NCBI GenBank assembly: GCA_040901765.1
Contig: JBBDYG010000089.1
Span: 1-64,000, forward strand
Direction of reading: 5' to 3'
DNA: 64,000 nucleotides
From: JBBDYG01 sp040901765
GTDB taxonomy: Bacteria > Planctomycetota > Planctomycetia > Pirellulales > Lacipirellulaceae
The position numbers and the translations under genes are program-made. Position 1 is the first letter of the stretch; each line of letters starts with the position of its first letter. The notes beneath the pieces were generated by a model that saw nothing but the letters and a program-made list of their open reading frames with translations, was not told the origin of the DNA and did no database searches. Positions 62,017 to 64,000 of the stretch are shown here, piece after piece.

Positions 62017-63432
62017 TTAGCTATTGAGTTGAATCGCACGGACGATCTCATCGAGATCGTTGCCAACTTGCACAGCGCGGTTGGCATAAGTCGCCCGGCT
62101 TACGCCGCGGCTCCCCAGCACGCGATTGAACTCCGCCTGGTCGGCCGTGTGATAAGCGACGGTCGCCGTCGGATCTTTAAGCTGATGGCCGGTAAGGATG
62201 CACACCACCCGCTCGTCAGGTGAGACGATTCCCTGTTCGCGCAACAGCTTCGCACCGGCGACGCTGGCAGCGCTGGCCGGTTCGCAGCCGAAGCCGCTGG
62301 CCCCCACTTGCGCTTTTGCATCAAGCATCTCTTGATCGCTAACCTCTCGCACGACTCCGTCGCAACACTCCAGCGCCCGTAGGCACTTGAACAGGTTTAC
62401 CGGCCGATTGATCTCGATGGCGCTTGCAATCGTCGAGGCCCGCCGCGCCGCGCTGTCGAGCTCGGCGTAGTATCCGTCGACGATTTGCATATTGGGCTGG
62501 CCGGAATTCCAGCGCAACCCGCGCCGCTCGTAAAGTTCGTAGAGCGTGTTCGCACCAGCGGCGTTAATGACCGCCAGCCGCGGGATGCGGTCGATAAGCC
62601 CCAATTCGTGCAACTCGTGGAACGCTTTGCCGAACGCGCTGCTGTTGCCTAAATTGCCGCCCGGCACAACGATCCAATCCGGCACTTCCCAGTCAAGGCT
62701 TTCCAACACGCGATACATGATCGTCTTCTGCCCTTCCAGTCGAAAGGGGTTGACGCTGTTCACCAAGTAGATGCCCAGTTGTTTACTGACCTGCTGCACC
62801 CGCAGCATGGCATCGTCGAAGTCGCCCGCGATTTGCATCGTCAAAGCGCCATAGTCGAGCGCTTGCGACAGCTTGCCATAGGAGATTTTGCCAGTGCCGA
62901 TAAAGATGATCGCCTGCATCAGCTTGCTCACGCAGCAGTAGAGAGCGAGCGAAGCGCTGGTATTGCCGGTCGAGGCACAGGCGGCCCGTTTGGCGCCGAT
63001 CCGATGGGCGTGCGTAAAGGCTGCGGTCATTCCGTTGTCTTTGAAACTGCCGGAGGGATTCATCCCCTCGTATTGCAACAGCAGGCGGCCAGGCCTGACA
63101 CCGACATACGCGGCGACGCCGTCGGACGGAAGGAGCGGCGTCTGTCCCTCCCCGACCGTGACGACATACTCCGGGAGAGTGAATGGGAGCAGCTCGCGGA
63201 ATCGCCAGACCCCGCTCCGGCAGAGCGGCTCATTGCGGCGTGCCCACTTTTGCTCGAAAAACCGCAAAGAATCGGGGACCGGAAGCGAATCCCACTCGTA
63301 GGCGACATCAAGCAGCGAGCCGCACCGATCGCACGTCGTGCGGACTTCTCCCACATCGTATGTAGCCCCGCAACCAGGCAAAATGCAACGCTGGTACGCC
63401 AGTTCAGTCTTCGTTCGCGTGACCGTTGCCAA
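62017..63432 (-). CDS. thrC: threonine synthase
   Basis: A 471-residue class II threonine synthase. An N-terminal zinc-ribbon-like segment (CILPGCGATYDVG, TTCDRCG; four Cys) is followed by the PLP Lys in GMNPSGSFKDNGMT near residue 130, the ASTGNTSAS loop and the GGNLGNSSA loop. It makes threonine from phosphohomoserine. The enzyme encoded at 4805 is a distinct, shorter paralogue. Upstream is a 238-bp divergent region with the DksA-type gene. Confidence 0.93.
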   Translation of the reverse strand: MATVTRTKTELAYQRCILPGCGATYDVGEVRTTCDRCGSLLDVAYEWDSLPVPDSLRFFEQKWARRNEPLCRSGVWRFRELLPFTLPEYVVTVGEGQTPLLPSDGVAAYVGVRPGRLLLQYEGMNPSGSFKDNGMTAAFTHAHRIGAKRAACASTGNTSASLALYCCVSKLMQAIIFIGTGKISYGKLSQALDYGALTMQIAGDFDDAMLRVQQVSKQLGIYLVNSVNPFRLEGQKTIMYRVLESLDWEVPDWIVVPGGNLGNSSAFGKAFHELHELGLIDRIPRLAVINAAGANTLYELYERRGLRWNSGQPNMQIVDGYYAELDSAARRASTIASAIEINRPVNLFKCLRALECCDGVVREVSDQEMLDAKAQVGASGFGCEPASAASVAGAKLLREQGIVSPDERVVCILTGHQLKDPTATVAYHTADQAEFNRVLGSRGVSRATYANRAVQVGNDLDEIVRAIQLNS

Positions 63433-63670
63433 GGCGCGTCTCAGCTTTAAAAAGGACGGTTTTGGGTGACTGCTGTTGCACTAAGCATTTACTGCGGAAC
63501 AACTTATCGACATTCTACTGTGCAAAACCACGGTTCGCAACAAAGGCCGGGAGCGGGGCATTCTAGTTGAACTTAGTAGACGTACGCTTAAAATCCGCTT
63601 AAAATAGCGAGTCTAGCCGCAACGCAGCGTTCGACGCACTAGCGGCGGTCGTTTCCATTGGAGATCCTCG

Positions 63671-64000
63671 ATGAAGAAAGCGGAATCTGATCTGTATAGA
63701 GAGCGCCTCTTGCTGCTGCGGTCTCGATTGCGCGGAGATGTTTCGGCGATGGCCGATGTGGCGCTGCGGAAAGCGGGCATGCAAGGGGCCGATTCCTCCG
63801 CCATGCCGATCCACATGGCCGAACTTGGCAGCGATAACTTTGAGCAGGAGTTTACGCTCAGTCTCATGCAGACAGAAGAGGATACGTTAGGTCTTATTGA
63901 GGAAGCGCTGATCCGCATTGAGGATGGCGATTACGGCAAGTGCATCGAATGCGACAGTGGAATCCCCAAGATGCGCCTCAACGCCCTGCCCTTCACGCCC
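63671..64000 (+). CDS. DksA/TraR-type zinc regulator, partial
   Basis: 110 codons are visible before the window ends. The N-terminal coiled-coil region (about residues 1-75, DLYRERLLLLRSRLRGDV and later FTLSLMQTEEDTLGLIEEAL) and the first half of the C4 zinc finger (GKCIECDSGIP near residue 93) are present; the second CxxC lies beyond the edge. GGAG precedes the ATG. Such proteins bind RNA polymerase through its secondary channel. The gene is divergent from thrC. Confidence 0.85.
   Translation, partial: MKKAESDLYRERLLLLRSRLRGDVSAMADVALRKAGMQGADSSAMPIHMAELGSDNFEQEFTLSLMQTEEDTLGLIEEALIRIEDGDYGKCIECDSGIPKMRLNALPFTP

Overview
The window looks like a chromosomal segment of a planctomycete, most likely of the order Pirellulales. 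The evidence is the set of families that are abundant in that group: a CxxCH haem protein with HEAT repeats (8614-12174), a PSCyt1/DUF1549 plus DUF1501 pair (15531-18946), two tandem DUF1559 proteins (33245-36802), a PEP-CTERM protein with dockerin-like repeats (52584-53348), a 3-keto-disaccharide hydrolase fused to an SGNH esterase (46408-47730), and GC-rich DNA throughout. Genus cannot be decided from the sequence alone. No rRNA, tRNA or CRISPR array was recognised.

Layout. 1-12 kb is a tightly packed, partly translationally coupled plus-strand run (DapA-family aldolase, M81 metallopeptidase, aspartoacylase-like hydrolase, SDR, PLP lyase, Tat-exported DapA-family protein, RidA, sialidase-like protein, giant haem protein) that reads like an uncharacterised catabolic operon. 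12-19 kb carries a metzincin protease, a sulfite-oxidase-family enzyme and a DUF1549/DUF1501 pair. 19-24.5 kb is a sugar-acid/pentose-phosphate block (KDG-kinase-like pfkB, gnd, SDR, zwf). 24.5-28 kb holds phospholipid synthesis (psd, pssA), ribE and ksgA. 28-33 kb has a di-haem peroxidase-like protein, hisB, ppa and a pyrophosphate-type phosphofructokinase. 33-37 kb is the DUF1559 tandem pair. 37-39 kb has a PfkB kinase, an MntA/HepT toxin-antitoxin pair and thpR. 39.8-42.7 kb couples a DUF3326 protein to an Orn/Lys/Arg-decarboxylase-family PLP enzyme. 42.8-45.5 kb pairs a Rieske oxygenase with an MFS carrier. 48-49.6 kb has two toxin-antitoxin modules directly before recA (49930). A PDZ pseudoprotease overlaps recA, then come a phosphatase, thiC, a SMI1/KNR4-like gene broken by a small transposable element, Uma2 and small unknown genes. 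The last part has an LplT-like MFS carrier, a frameshifted VapC with its antitoxin, dapB, thrC and the start of a DksA/TraR-type regulator running off the edge.

The most striking non-gene structure is a pair of perfectly identical 166-bp elements in opposite orientation (56281-56446 and 56615-56780). Each has imperfect terminal inverted repeats. One is flanked by a CTGA duplication, and deleting that element plus one CTGA restores an open SMI1/KNR4 gene in frame. Intergenic spaces also carry many palindromic repeats, several overlapping stop codons. A set of degenerate 7-bp tandem repeats lies directly upstream of four start codons (DUF1501, psd, ribE, PfkB kinase).

Three further decayed or altered genes were found by reading frames around them: a HigB-like toxin with an in-frame TGA near its N-terminus, a VapC with a one-base deletion, and a DegP-like protein that has lost two of its three catalytic residues.
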